Positions 8,291-16,932 of a stretch of 64,000 nucleotides of DNA are shown here, piece by piece. Positions within the stretch are counted from its first letter, which is position 1. Each line of letters starts with the position of its first letter. Below the pieces are notes generated by a model. That model had not been told where the DNA came from. It saw nothing but the letters and a program-made list of their open reading frames with translations, and made no database searches. The translations under genes and the position numbers were made by a program. Origin of the DNA: CAVTQZ01 sp963737015 (GTDB taxonomy: Bacteria > Actinomycetota > Acidimicrobiia > Acidimicrobiales > UBA8190); the NCBI GenBank assembly GCA_963737015.1, contig CAVTQZ010000001.1, forward strand, positions 2,046,001-2,110,000, in the 5' to 3' direction.

Positions 8291-8839
8291 CTACGCCCGC
8301 CGACCCAGGAAATAGAGGAACTCAGTCTGCAGATCCGAACCCGGCGGAGGCTCCAGCTTGGGCCCGAAGACCTCCGGCTGACGGATCATCGCATCCATGG
8401 GCTTGAGCGCCTCATAGGCGCGACGGACCGAATCCTCATCGAGGTGCTCGTCCGCACCCACTGTGCGCGCCAAGTCCCACGTGTGCACGAGCAAGTCCAT
8501 GGTGACGAATTGACCGATGATCTGACCGGCAGGCATCTTGCCCACCGGCCCGTCGATCTCCTTGGACCGTGCCTCGGGATCTCCGGCTATCTCGTCGATC
8601 GCCCGAGAAGCTTCCTCCCAGGCCCGTGTCGGATCCTCATCGGAACCGAGCGGCTTCGGCTCGCCGCCTCTGACGCCGGCAATCACGCGACCGTGGCCCG
8701 CTACCACGTGGGCCACGAGGTCACGGGCCTTCCAGTCCTCGCACGGAGATTGCGCGTGCCATTTGTCGGGAGTCACGGCCCTGATCGCCGTGTCGAACCC
8801 GTTCGACACCAGCCGGTACACATCTTGCACATCGTTCAT
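8291..8839 (-). CDS. TIGR03086-type DinB/maleylpyruvate isomerase N-domain protein
   Basis: Protein of 182 aa. Family marks are SPCEDWKARDLVAHVVAGHG near residues 31-50 and MDLLVHTWDLARTVG near 113-127, whose histidines would bind a divalent metal in the four-helix DinB fold. Members are mostly actinobacterial and thought to be mycothiol-linked metal-dependent transferases of unknown substrate. Monocistronic, convergent with the dehalogenase operon. Two further superfamily members occur in this window (31231 and 41628). Confidence 0.82.
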   Translation of the reverse strand: MNDVQDVYRLVSNGFDTAIRAVTPDKWHAQSPCEDWKARDLVAHVVAGHGRVIAGVRGGEPKPLGSDEDPTRAWEEASRAIDEIAGDPEARSKEIDGPVGKMPAGQIIGQFVTMDLLVHTWDLARTVGADEHLDEDSVRRAYEALKPMDAMIRQPEVFGPKLEPPPGSDLQTEFLYFLGRRA

Positions 8840-8901
8840 CGCGTAATCGTACGCTGTCTCTCGAGACCCTTACCAAGCGTCGCTTTGGATTCCGGAACCG
8901 G

Positions 8902-9564
8902 TCATCCCTCGAGATACTTCAGCACAGCCAGCACACGGCGGTGGTCCGTGGACGAGGTCGGCAGGTCGAGCTTCGAGAAGATGTTTGCGACGTGCTTCTC
9001 CACGGCCCCTTCGGAGATCACGAGATTCGTCGCAATTGCGGAGTTGGTCCGACCCTCCGCCATCAGTGCGAGCACCTCGCGTTCGCGTCCGCTGAGCGCG
9101 GAAAGGGTGTCTGTCCGACGTGAGGCGCCCATCAGCTGCGTGACGACCTCCGGGTCGAGGGCTGTGCCTCCCGAAGCGACCCGCACGAGCGCTTCGACGA
9201 AGTCGGAGACGTCTGCCACCCTGTCCTTCAACAGGTAGCCGACCCTCGCCGCTCCGCCCGCAAGAAGCTCGGCGGCGTAGCGCGTCTCGACGTATTGGGA
9301 GAACACGAGGATCCCTACGTCCGGGTGACTCCGCCTCAGCGCGAGGGCAGCTCTCAGGCCCTCGTCCGTGAAGGTCGGCGGCATACGGATATCGACCACT
9401 GCTACGTCGGGAGAGTTGTCGGCCACCACTTCCTTGAGGCTGACGGCGTCGCTGACGGCCGCGGTCACGGCGAACCCCCTGTCGCTGAGAAGCTGGACCA
9501 ACCCGTCCCTAAGGATCGCGGAGTCTTCGGCGATCACGACGGTTATGGCGTCTGGACTCGGCAT
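8902..9564 (-). CDS. NarL/LuxR-type response regulator
   Basis: Protein of 220 aa. Receiver domain residues 8-125, with acidic pocket EDS and phospho-acceptor Asp in VAVVDIRMPP, and a Lys in GYLLKDRV. The C-terminal LuxR helix-turn-helix is LSGREREVLALMAEGRTN followed by AIATNLVISEGAVEKHVANI. Starts 2 bp after its cognate histidine kinase stop; last gene of a four-gene minus-strand operon (ABC ATPase, permease, kinase, regulator), whose expression it probably controls. Confidence 0.93.
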   Translation of the reverse strand: MPSPDAITVVIAEDSAILRDGLVQLLSDRGFAVTAAVSDAVSLKEVVADNSPDVAVVDIRMPPTFTDEGLRAALALRRSHPDVGILVFSQYVETRYAAELLAGGAARVGYLLKDRVADVSDFVEALVRVASGGTALDPEVVTQLMGASRRTDTLSALSGREREVLALMAEGRTNSAIATNLVISEGAVEKHVANIFSKLDLPTSSTDHRRVLAVLKYLEG

Positions 9565-9566
9565 GC

Positions 9567-10910
9567 TCAGGAGCGCGACGGGAGGTCAATAGTCACGGCA
9601 GTCGGTCCGCCCGGAGGGCTTGCGATGCTGAGGTGCCCCTCGACGGCGCTGATCCGGTCGAATAGGCCGGCAAGGCCGCTCGACGAAGACCCGGCGCGGT
9701 TCACCGCGGCACCTCCGCGCCCGTTGTCGCGCACCACGATCCGCAACCACGGACCGTGCTGTGCGCAGGTCAACGAGGCCCGCGAAGCCTGGGCATGCTG
9801 GGCGACGTTTGCGAGCAGCTCCGCAGCGCAGAAGTAGCAGATTGTCTCTATGGCCGGAGTGGGTCGGGTCTCGATCGACACAGACAATTCGGTCGGCACG
9901 GGGCTTCGAGCCGCCAGTGTTGCGAGTGCGTTTTCCAGGCCGGTGTCGAGAGCCGGCGGGTGGATGCCCCGGGCCAGGTCACGCAGGTCGGTGATGGCCT
10001 CTTTTGCCCCGCGGTGGGCATCTTCCACCAAGCGGCGGATGGTCTCGATTTCAGCGGTCTGATTTTCGGCGGCGAGGCCGTCGAGCTTCTCGTTGGCCTG
10101 GCCGAGCCTCATCGCCAGTGCGACGAGCTGGGCCTGGGTCCCGTCATGCAAGTTGCGTTCGATACGTCGAAGGGTTTCAGTGGCCACGTCGAGCGTCTTC
10201 GATCTTGACTCTTCGAGGCTCTTCACCCGGGAAGCTGCGGCACCGGGGCCGAGCAGCAGACTCATCATTTGCCGATCCAAGTAGACGACCAGCCGCATGG
10301 TCCATGGAGCGACGAAGAGCAGCACGACGCCGGTCACGAACACACCGGCGTGGGTAACGAACCGAGGTTGCGGGCCACCGTAACCAGGCGCGAACAGTCG
10401 GCCGAGAAGCCCGAATCGCCCGATTCCGCTGTAACCGGTCACAGGCGAGGCGATGGCAAGTATCGCTTCGAGCCAGACGCTGAGGGCGAACCACACGCCG
10501 AAAATAGTGAGCGGGATCTTCACCAAGAAATAGGCCACCGCCCGCCACGCGGAACCGTCACCGAGCGATGCCCGCAACCATCCGAAGAGACCGGGACGAG
10601 GGCTGAACGGATCGGGCTCGGGGATCTCCTCACCCAGTATCCGCCGTGCGATGGTGCGCTGCCAGCCGCCGAACCCTCGAGCTGCACGCAGACCGCCAGC
10701 GAGAATGACGATACCGACGAACAAAACGGTGAGCGCCAGGCCGACGAGCCCCAAGGCCGCGACCGTGAACGCCGCAATGCCGGTGATGGCAGCGCCGACG
10801 AGGAAGAACCCGAGCTCCGCCCAGCTGCGTCGGTGAAAGGGCTCGCGGCCGATCAGGCTCGCCAGACGCTTGGTCTGTTCGGCCCAGTCCTGCGGGATCC
10901 GAACGTTCAC
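9567..10910 (-). CDS. NarL-type sensor histidine kinase with membrane sensor domain
   Basis: Protein of 447 aa. Four or more membrane segments fill residues 30-220 in the arrangement of the actinobacterial 'putative sensor' domain. Then comes a HisKA_3 dimerisation helix with the phospho-histidine in RRIERNLHDGTQAQLVALA, and a GHKL ATPase domain (ELLANVAQHAQAS N-box, VRDNGRGGAA G-box). GTG start at 10910. It sits between the ABC permease and its response regulator; such operons often sense envelope-active compounds through or together with the transporter. Confidence 0.9.
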   Translation of the reverse strand: MNVRIPQDWAEQTKRLASLIGREPFHRRSWAELGFFLVGAAITGIAAFTVAALGLVGLALTVLFVGIVILAGGLRAARGFGGWQRTIARRILGEEIPEPDPFSPRPGLFGWLRASLGDGSAWRAVAYFLVKIPLTIFGVWFALSVWLEAILAIASPVTGYSGIGRFGLLGRLFAPGYGGPQPRFVTHAGVFVTGVVLLFVAPWTMRLVVYLDRQMMSLLLGPGAAASRVKSLEESRSKTLDVATETLRRIERNLHDGTQAQLVALAMRLGQANEKLDGLAAENQTAEIETIRRLVEDAHRGAKEAITDLRDLARGIHPPALDTGLENALATLAARSPVPTELSVSIETRPTPAIETICYFCAAELLANVAQHAQASRASLTCAQHGPWLRIVVRDNGRGGAAVNRAGSSSSGLAGLFDRISAVEGHLSIASPPGGPTAVTIDLPSRS

Positions 10911-10935
10911 CCGAGCCTCTTCGGCGTGGCCTGGA

Positions 10936-11739
10936 TTAAGCGTCGCGTTTCACGAACAGCACCGCTCCGGCTGCCAGCACGATCGCGGAGTAGAGGACCA
11001 TCAGCAACAATCCTACGGCCGGAGATAGCGGCGGGAACGGCCCTCCTGCTCCCTCGTTGACCGTAGACATGATCGAGTTGAAGAGAATGTTGGTCGGCAG
11101 ATACCGGACAGCGGCTTCCGAGATGCCGTGCATTACTAGCGGCAGCACGAAGACGACACCGGCGAATGCGGCGATAGCTCCCGCGGTGCTTCGAAAGATC
11201 AATCCGAGACCGAACGACATGAGAGCCAAGAGCGAGATGAACACGCCCGTCATCAACACAGCGCGCAATGCACTAGGTGACCCCAGGTTCGCTGTTGGAG
11301 CTCCACGGCTCGACAGGATGGCCTCACCGAGCAAGAACGAGACGAAGCTCAGCAGTTCGCAGAAGACCACCGTAGCCACCGCGGTAACGCCGATTTTCGC
11401 AGCCAAGAGGACGGACCGTTTGGGAGTGGCGGACAGCGTCGCCCGGATCGTTCCGCTCGAGTACTCCGCCGTTATCAGCAACGCACCGAACACGCCCCCT
11501 GTCAATCCCGCTATGACGAGGCCGGTGAGGGACTGCTGCGTGGGATCGAATCCGGGGCCCCGGAACATGGCGTGGTTGGAGACAAGACCGGTCACCAGCA
11601 GTCCGGCGACAACCGTGACGCCGAGCGTGATTGCCGTCGAAGGTAGCGTCAGAATCTTCGCAACTTCGGACTTGACCACGTGCCTGAGGCGATAGTGCTC
11701 GAGCGCGGCGCTCTGGACGGCCTGGCTCATTTCGGTCAT
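10936..11739 (-). CDS. ABC-2 type transporter permease
   Basis: About 267 aa with six hydrophobic segments (for example TLGVTVVAGLLVTGLVSN, ALRAVLMTGVFISLLALM, GLLLMVLYSAIVLAAGAV). The ATG at 11737-11739 overlaps the ATPase stop (ATGA); a second ATG three codons later (11730) has better spacing from the GGAGG inside the end of the ATPase gene, so the true start is one of these two. The open frame extends far upstream but only as a shadow of the ATPase gene. Membrane half of the exporter encoded with the ATPase. Confidence 0.85.
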   Translation of the reverse strand: MTEMSQAVQSAALEHYRLRHVVKSEVAKILTLPSTAITLGVTVVAGLLVTGLVSNHAMFRGPGFDPTQQSLTGLVIAGLTGGVFGALLITAEYSSGTIRATLSATPKRSVLLAAKIGVTAVATVVFCELLSFVSFLLGEAILSSRGAPTANLGSPSALRAVLMTGVFISLLALMSFGLGLIFRSTAGAIAAFAGVVFVLPLVMHGISEAAVRYLPTNILFNSIMSTVNEGAGGPFPPLSPAVGLLLMVLYSAIVLAAGAVLFVKRDA

Positions 11740-12674
11740 TCCTCCTTGCCGGCACCCACCGCGCCGGCCATCGTCGACGGGCGGAACTCCACCTCGTCCT
11801 GAGTCAGCTCCATGAACGCGTCCTCCAGAGACACGGTGATCGACATCAACTCGTGGATACGCAGCCCGTCGCGGGCCCCGAGGTCGCCTATCTGCGCGGC
11901 GGTCATCCCTTCGACAGTCAGCGAGCCAGTGGTATCGGTGGTGACAGTTGCACCGGTGGAGGTGAGGGCTGAGGAGAACTCGGCGAGATCCGGGGTCACG
12001 AGCCTCACGGCTCCCCGCCCACTTCTGGCGACGAACTCGGCCACCGTGGTCTCGGCTATCAGGCGGCCGCGGCCGATCACGACGAGACGGTCTGCGGTCA
12101 ACGACATCTCGCTGATCAGGTGGCTGGAGACGAACACGGTCCGACCTTGTGCAGCCAAACCTCGGAGGAAGTTGCGGACCCATCGGATGCCCTCTGGATC
12201 GAGACCGTTCACAGGCTCGTCGAACATCAGCACACCAGGGTCGCCCAGGAGGGTTGCGGCTATGCCGAGACGCTGGCTCATGCCCAACGAGAACTTCCCA
12301 ACTCGGCGGCCTGCAACCGAGCTCAGGCCCACTTGGTCCAGCACCTCGTCGACTCTGCGCAGCGGGATGTCGTTGGAAAGAGCCAGCCATCGTAGGTGGT
12401 TTCGGGCGGTGCGCGCCGGGTGGAACGCCTTAGCGTCCAACAGGCCGCCAACCTCACGTAGGGGCCAGCCCAACTCGGAGTAGGGCCGGCCCCCTATCAA
12501 GGCCGACCCCGAATCGGGGACATCGAGGCCCATGATCATTCGCATCGTCGTCGACTTGCCCGATCCGTTCGGCCCCAGGAATCCGGTGACGACGCCAGGT
12601 GGGACGTCGAAGCTCAGGTTGTCCACGGCTGTCGTGGCGCCATAGCGCTTGGTGAGTGAGTGCGCCGTAATCAT
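11736..12674 (-). CDS. ABC transporter ATP-binding protein
   Basis: About 312 aa. Walker A GPNGSGKST, signature FSLGMSQRL, Walker B VLMFDEP and the H-loop region FVSSHLISEM are all present; the C-terminal 90 residues are the extra domain usual in ABC-2 drug/antibiotic exporter ATPases. The start is ATG at 12674 (a GTG immediately before it is also possible); no strong ribosome site is visible. First gene of the exporter/two-component operon. Substrate unknown. Confidence 0.92.
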   Translation of the reverse strand: MITAHSLTKRYGATTAVDNLSFDVPPGVVTGFLGPNGSGKSTTMRMIMGLDVPDSGSALIGGRPYSELGWPLREVGGLLDAKAFHPARTARNHLRWLALSNDIPLRRVDEVLDQVGLSSVAGRRVGKFSLGMSQRLGIAATLLGDPGVLMFDEPVNGLDPEGIRWVRNFLRGLAAQGRTVFVSSHLISEMSLTADRLVVIGRGRLIAETTVAEFVARSGRGAVRLVTPDLAEFSSALTSTGATVTTDTTGSLTVEGMTAAQIGDLGARDGLRIHELMSITVSLEDAFMELTQDEVEFRPSTMAGAVGAGKEE

Positions 12675-12677
12675 CAC

Positions 12678-13099
12678 AACGAAGGCTAAGGACTCGTGAT
12701 GCCAGAGGGAATACCGCTAGTCGGCATCTTGTGAATCGGGTTCGCCCCCATCTGAGGGTAGGGCTAACCCCAAGGAGCGACTATCCGCACACTTTCCTCA
12801 AGTGCGCGCGCCGAACGTGGATGACCGGCCACACGGAACGCGAACCGAAAGGGCAAACCACCCATCCGATTGATGGCATTCCAGATGGCCATGGGCGCTT
12901 TCGATCCTGCTCGCCAGGTTTGCGAACCCGCGGCCATCTTGATCCCCCTCTGGATCGTTCGGGAATGACAGTTCGTCGGTACCGTCGTTACTTATCTGAA
13001 GGGTGAGAACGTCGTCGTCGTGCTCAATTTCGATGAAACAGACCGTCGCCTAAACGCGAGGACCCACAAGAGGGATGTCACGAAGCGGAGCATCTGACG
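12678..13099. other. Intergenic region between the ABC operon and an ECF sigma gene
   Basis: 422 bp with no convincing gene on either strand; the open frames here lack family resemblance and ribosome sites. It must hold the divergent promoters of the ABC operon and the sigma gene; no clear operator was seen. Confidence 0.4.
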
Positions 13100-13756
13100 T
13101 TGGAGGTTCTCGAACACGCTTTTGTCCTTCATCATGATGCTCTTCTTGGATATTGCTACCAGACGCTTCGATCGCGGGTGGACAGTGAAGACGCCGTCCA
13201 AGAGACTTGGATCAGGGCTCGGAGAGGACTCAGGACGTTCCAATCCCGTGGCACTCTGCGTTCATGGCTCTTTCGAATCGCTTCACGCGTTTGTATCGAC
13301 TTCATCCGCCGGCGCCCTCGCTTACAGGTGACCAGTCAGATTGAAGAGCTGGCACTCGAGGAATCCGATCCTGCGAAGTCCGCAACCCAGGAAGAGACCG
13401 TTCGCGAAGCCTTCTTCACGATGCTGCGATATCTACCGCCACGACTGCGAGCCGTGCTGATACTGCCCAATATCCTTGGCTGGAAGGCAGCGGAAGTGGC
13501 AGACCTACTGGGTACGAGCGTGGTCTCTGTAAACAGCGCCCTTCAACGAGCACGAGCCGCTGTCGGAGGCTGCGCCAGTGAATCGCTTCCCCGGGAGATA
13601 AGTATCGAAGAGGATTGCTTGTTGAGCACGTACACCGACGCCTTCTTACGCAATGATGTACCCACCCTGGTGGCTCAGCTCCGAAACGAGGCCTTACACA
13701 GGACCATCAATGGTCGCTTGGACTTGCCGAATCCAATCAGCCGGCGGGCGCTCTGA
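13100..13756 (+). CDS. ECF sigma factor with a truncated C-terminal extension
   Basis: Protein of 218 aa. Region 2 (HHDALLGYCYQTLRSRVDSE, DAVQETWIRARRGLRTF, LRSWLFRIASRVCIDFIRRR) and region 4 (LPPRLRAVLILPNILGWKAA, EVADLLGTSVVSVNSALQRAR) are clear. After region 4 the stretch LLSTYTDAFLRNDVPTLVAQL is the first helix of the SnoaL-like domain found in SigG/SigJ-type ECF factors, but the protein ends about 25 residues later, where relatives continue for roughly 100. The start is TTG at 13100, since no ATG or GTG occurs in frame after the upstream stop. Possibly a decaying or minimised SigG-type factor. Confidence 0.72.
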   Translation: MEVLEHAFVLHHDALLGYCYQTLRSRVDSEDAVQETWIRARRGLRTFQSRGTLRSWLFRIASRVCIDFIRRRPRLQVTSQIEELALEESDPAKSATQEETVREAFFTMLRYLPPRLRAVLILPNILGWKAAEVADLLGTSVVSVNSALQRARAAVGGCASESLPREISIEEDCLLSTYTDAFLRNDVPTLVAQLRNEALHRTINGRLDLPNPISRRAL

Positions 13757-13784
13757 CGCCGCCACGTAATCGCCCAACTGGCGT

Positions 13785-14192
13785 TCAACTTCGCCTGTCG
13801 GGTGGAGCCGCCAGGTTCTGCAGCCGAAGTTGACCTCGGGCCACAATTTTGCCGTCGCTCTCGCGCTCGATTTCGACCTGCCAGAGCTGCTGTGTCCGGC
13901 CGGTGAAGACTGGTGTGCCGGTGGCCCGCACTCGGCCGGCGCGATGAGGCCGTAGGAAGTCTGTGGAGTTGGCAACACCCACTACAGCCATGTCTCCGGT
14001 CAACTCGTGGGCGGCGGCGGCCGCACCGTGGCTCCCCACCGATTCCACGACCGAGGCCCAGACCCCGCCGTGAACAATGCCGTAGGGCTGTTGGTGACGC
14101 TCGTCGATGTCGACATAGGCCACCACGCGCGTCGGAGTCATCTCTTCGACCCTTATTCCCAATGCGCTGTCCCAACCCGGTTGCGGTTCCAT
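13785..14192 (-). CDS. PaaI-type hotdog-fold thioesterase
   Basis: About 135 aa. Typical pattern: LGIRVEEMTPTRVVAYVDID, QPYGIVHGGVWASVVESVGS (catalytic HGG loop), TDFLRPHRAGRVRATGTPVF and a final strand pair. Would hydrolyse acyl- or aroyl-CoA. ATG at 14192 is chosen because GGAGGG precedes it; upstream open frame has no resemblance to the family. It converges with the sigma gene and diverges from the YCII-enoyl-CoA hydratase run. Confidence 0.85.
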   Translation of the reverse strand: MEPQPGWDSALGIRVEEMTPTRVVAYVDIDERHQQPYGIVHGGVWASVVESVGSHGAAAAAHELTGDMAVVGVANSTDFLRPHRAGRVRATGTPVFTGRTQQLWQVEIERESDGKIVARGQLRLQNLAAPPDRRS

Positions 14193-14304
14193 CCCGTTCC
14201 CTCCAGTGCGGCTCGTAACCCGCGCTTTTACTCGCTGAATTCTCGACGGCGCAATCGACCCAGGCCGAAGCGGCGGAAAGCGCTCACCTCGACGTCGCCG
14301 AGAG

Positions 14305-14619
14305 GTGAGCGACCCGCTCCTTCGTGTCAAGCTGAAAGTCGTGTACTACTTGCTTCACTACGAGCTCGTGGATGACTACATGGAACGCCGGCCCGCGTAC
14401 CGAGAGGAACACCTGGGGCTCGCTCGGGAGGCAGAAGAGCGCGGCGAGCTCGTCCTCGCCGGCGCCTACGCGGACCCACCCGACGGTGCGGCTCTGGTAT
14501 TTCGCGCTGACGACGACTCGATCGTAAGGGAATTCGTAGCCCAAGACCCCTATGTCCGGGAGGGCCTCGTCAAACGGTGGACGATACGGCAGTGGACCGT
14601 CGTAATCGGTGATCAGTAG
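14305..14619 (+). CDS. YCII-related domain protein
   Basis: Small ferredoxin-like protein. YYLLHYELVDDYMERRPAYR followed by EEHLGLAREAEERGELVLAG and a VAQDPYVREGLVKRWTIRQW end match the YCII family, whose His/Asp pair is thought catalytic. GTG at 14305 gives 104 aa; GTG at 14341 gives 92 aa beginning VYYLLHYE, closer to homologues, and may be the real start. First of a same-strand run with enoyl-CoA hydratase, WS/DGAT and amidase. Confidence 0.75.
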   Translation: MSDPLLRVKLKVVYYLLHYELVDDYMERRPAYREEHLGLAREAEERGELVLAGAYADPPDGAALVFRADDDSIVREFVAQDPYVREGLVKRWTIRQWTVVIGDQ

Positions 14620-14657
14620 CGGAGCACAGCTCCCTGGTCGCGACAGACTGTCCAGTT

Positions 14658-15434
14658 ATGGGTGACTCAGCTACTTTCCGACTCGATGACCATGTGGCCA
14701 CCATTACCTACAACCGGCCCGACTCTCTGAACGCCATCAATGCCGAGATGCGGCGTGACCTAAACGACGCCTTCTTGCGATTTCGCGACGACGAGGACGC
14801 ATGGATAGGCATCGTGACCGGAGCGGGACGCGCGTTTTGCGCTGGCGGGGACCTGCGCGACGGAGCTGGATCTGCAGGAGAATTTGCAGGCACGTTCTGG
14901 GAGAAGCCAACTCTCAATTCCTTCGAAAGTGGGTGGGAGATCTTCAAACCGGTCATCGCTGCTGTCAATGGCTACTGCCTGGGCTACGGCCTCACGCTTG
15001 TCAGCTGGTGCGATTTCGTCCTGGCAAGTGACCGAGCCGAGTTCGGGCTGCCGGAGGCGAGACTCGGTGTTCCGGCAATCGTGGCTTCGATACGGCTCCC
15101 TCAGCGCATCAACTGGGCCGACGCGATGGAGCTCTTGCTCACTGGTGAGCGCATCGATGCCGAACGGGCCCACGACATGGGACTCGTCTGGAGGGTCGTC
15201 CCGCATGACACTCTCCTCGACGAGGCCAATGCCCTTGCTCAACGGCTTCTAAGTAGTGCGCCGCTGGCTCAGCGAGCCATGAAGGAGATGGCAATGCGCA
15301 CTCGACACATGGCCTCGATGGAAGCCATCCGCTTCGGGGAGACGATGCGCCACGTCGCCAGCCGGAGCGAGGACGCGGCAGAGGGACTCCGGGCCGCAGC
15401 GGAGCGACGCTCGCCCAGGTGGAGCGGGCGATGA
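14658..15434 (+). CDS. Enoyl-CoA hydratase/isomerase (crotonase) family protein
   Basis: Protein of 258 aa acting on acyl-CoA thioesters. Oxyanion-hole segments GAGRAFCAGGDLRD and NGYCLGYGLTLVSWCD are present. The second catalytic Glu is kept in EFGLPEARLGVP, but the first usual Glu position reads Thr (GLTLV), so hydratase activity is uncertain and another crotonase-type reaction is possible. Lies 38 bp after the YCII gene and 88 bp before the WS/DGAT gene. Confidence 0.88.
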   Translation: MGDSATFRLDDHVATITYNRPDSLNAINAEMRRDLNDAFLRFRDDEDAWIGIVTGAGRAFCAGGDLRDGAGSAGEFAGTFWEKPTLNSFESGWEIFKPVIAAVNGYCLGYGLTLVSWCDFVLASDRAEFGLPEARLGVPAIVASIRLPQRINWADAMELLLTGERIDAERAHDMGLVWRVVPHDTLLDEANALAQRLLSSAPLAQRAMKEMAMRTRHMASMEAIRFGETMRHVASRSEDAAEGLRAAAERRSPRWSGR

Positions 15435-15522
15435 ACACGCCAATCCGTGTCTCCCCACACTTCTGCCGGAGCCCTTCTCGACCGGGAAGGCGGCCACAGC
15501 TTGTCCGCGGGATCTCCAATAG

Positions 15523-16932
15523 GTGATCATCCTCGAAATGGGTGGGAAGCGAGTAGAAAGCCTCCGTCCCAACGACGCGTTCTTCCTCAATGCGGAAGTC
15601 CCCGGCGCACCGCAACACGTCGGCGGCGTCGCGGTCGTTGACGCGTCAGAAAGCGGCGGCCATCCCGTAACTCGAGCCGAGCTGACAGAGCGCATCCGCC
15701 GCGCGATCGACGCGGGCGCCGCTCCGAGACTGCGACAGCGCCTCGCCCGCTCCTGGGGCTCGTTCGCTCGCCCGGCGTGGGTGGACGCCTCGGACTTCGT
15801 TCTCGCCCGACACATTCTTGAGACTTCCGTCGTGCACCCCGGCGGTCAGCGCCAGCTCGAGGAGGCGCTCGAGGCGTTGCTGTCGGATCCGCTCGACCGG
15901 GCACATCCACTCTGGCAGCTGTGGCTCCTGGACGGGTTGTCCGAGGGCCGCCAAGCCGTCGTGCTGAAAGTGCACCATGCAGTCGCCGACGGTATCGGCG
16001 TCCTGGCGCTCGTGGACCGGCTGCTCGATGGGGAGCCGGCAACGCCAAGTCCCGCGACTGAAGGTCCGTCGAGCTCCCCGCCAACCAGCCGACGCATACT
16101 CGCCTCAACTATTGCCAACCAGCTCACCGCTCCCGCTCGGGACCTTCTTGTCGGAGCCCGGCGCTTCACCGAGGACCCGGTCCATGCCGCTCGAGAAGTG
16201 CTACGCACCGCGGGTGGCGTCTGGGGGCTCGCCCGAGCGGGACGGGCCGCGCCGACGCCACTCAACCGGGCGATCGGCAACGAGCGCCGCATCGCGCTCG
16301 TCGATGTTCCTCGCAGCGCCATGCGAGCAGCGCGGCGTCACCACGGAGCCACCGAGAACGATGTGATTCTCTCCGTGGTCGCTGGGGGCATTTTCGACTG
16401 GTTGACGTCTGAAGGCCTCGATCCACCGCCCACACTTCGTACGGTCGTTCCCGTCTCCACGCGCGGCCGCCGATCCCAGGGCCCCGGCAGCTGGACCGCA
16501 ACGCTCACCGTCGATCTCCCGGCAGAAGCGATGCCGCCCCGCGAGCGGCTCAAACAAGTGGTCGAGGCGACCGCCGCGGCCAAGCGATCAAACCAGCGCC
16601 TCGGCTCCCAGTTCGTGATGCACGCAGTTGGGTCATGGGCGCCGCCGCGTCTGCACGGTCGGTTCGCGCGCTTCTCCTACAACGGAGCTTGGTTCAACCT
16701 CATCGTCTCCAACGTGCCGGGTATGCGACGTCCGCGCTCACTGTGCGGTTCACAGGTCGTTGCTGCCTATCCGATCATTCCGCTCGTACCGGGAGTCGGA
16801 CTCACCGTCGCTTCAATGAGGTGGGACGACCGCATCACGTTCGGGTTCGTTGCCGACCCGGCTTCCATCGGCGATCTCGACAAGCTCGCTTCGAGCGCTC
16901 TCGGTTTCATCGCCGATCTCGGCGCCTCGTGA
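15523..16932 (+). CDS. WS/DGAT wax ester synthase / diacylglycerol acyltransferase
   Basis: Protein of 469 aa (464 if the ATG at 15538 is used, which gives the usual opening MGGKRVESLRPNDAFFLN). Catalytic motif HHAVADG occurs near residue 148 (VLKVHHAVADGIGVLALVDR). Later family signatures include NDVILSVVAGG and FNLIVSNVPG near residue 390. Transfers fatty acyl-CoA to long-chain alcohols or diacylglycerol for storage lipid, typical of lipid-accumulating actinobacteria. The stop overlaps the GTG of the amidase. Confidence 0.92.
   Translation: MIILEMGGKRVESLRPNDAFFLNAEVPGAPQHVGGVAVVDASESGGHPVTRAELTERIRRAIDAGAAPRLRQRLARSWGSFARPAWVDASDFVLARHILETSVVHPGGQRQLEEALEALLSDPLDRAHPLWQLWLLDGLSEGRQAVVLKVHHAVADGIGVLALVDRLLDGEPATPSPATEGPSSSPPTSRRILASTIANQLTAPARDLLVGARRFTEDPVHAAREVLRTAGGVWGLARAGRAAPTPLNRAIGNERRIALVDVPRSAMRAARRHHGATENDVILSVVAGGIFDWLTSEGLDPPPTLRTVVPVSTRGRRSQGPGSWTATLTVDLPAEAMPPRERLKQVVEATAAAKRSNQRLGSQFVMHAVGSWAPPRLHGRFARFSYNGAWFNLIVSNVPGMRRPRSLCGSQVVAAYPIIPLVPGVGLTVASMRWDDRITFGFVADPASIGDLDKLASSALGFIADLGAS

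Noticed and set aside
10936..12390. Long 484-aa reading frame for the ABC permease
   Set aside because: Its first 217 codons only shadow the ATPase gene in another frame; permease similarity starts at 11739.
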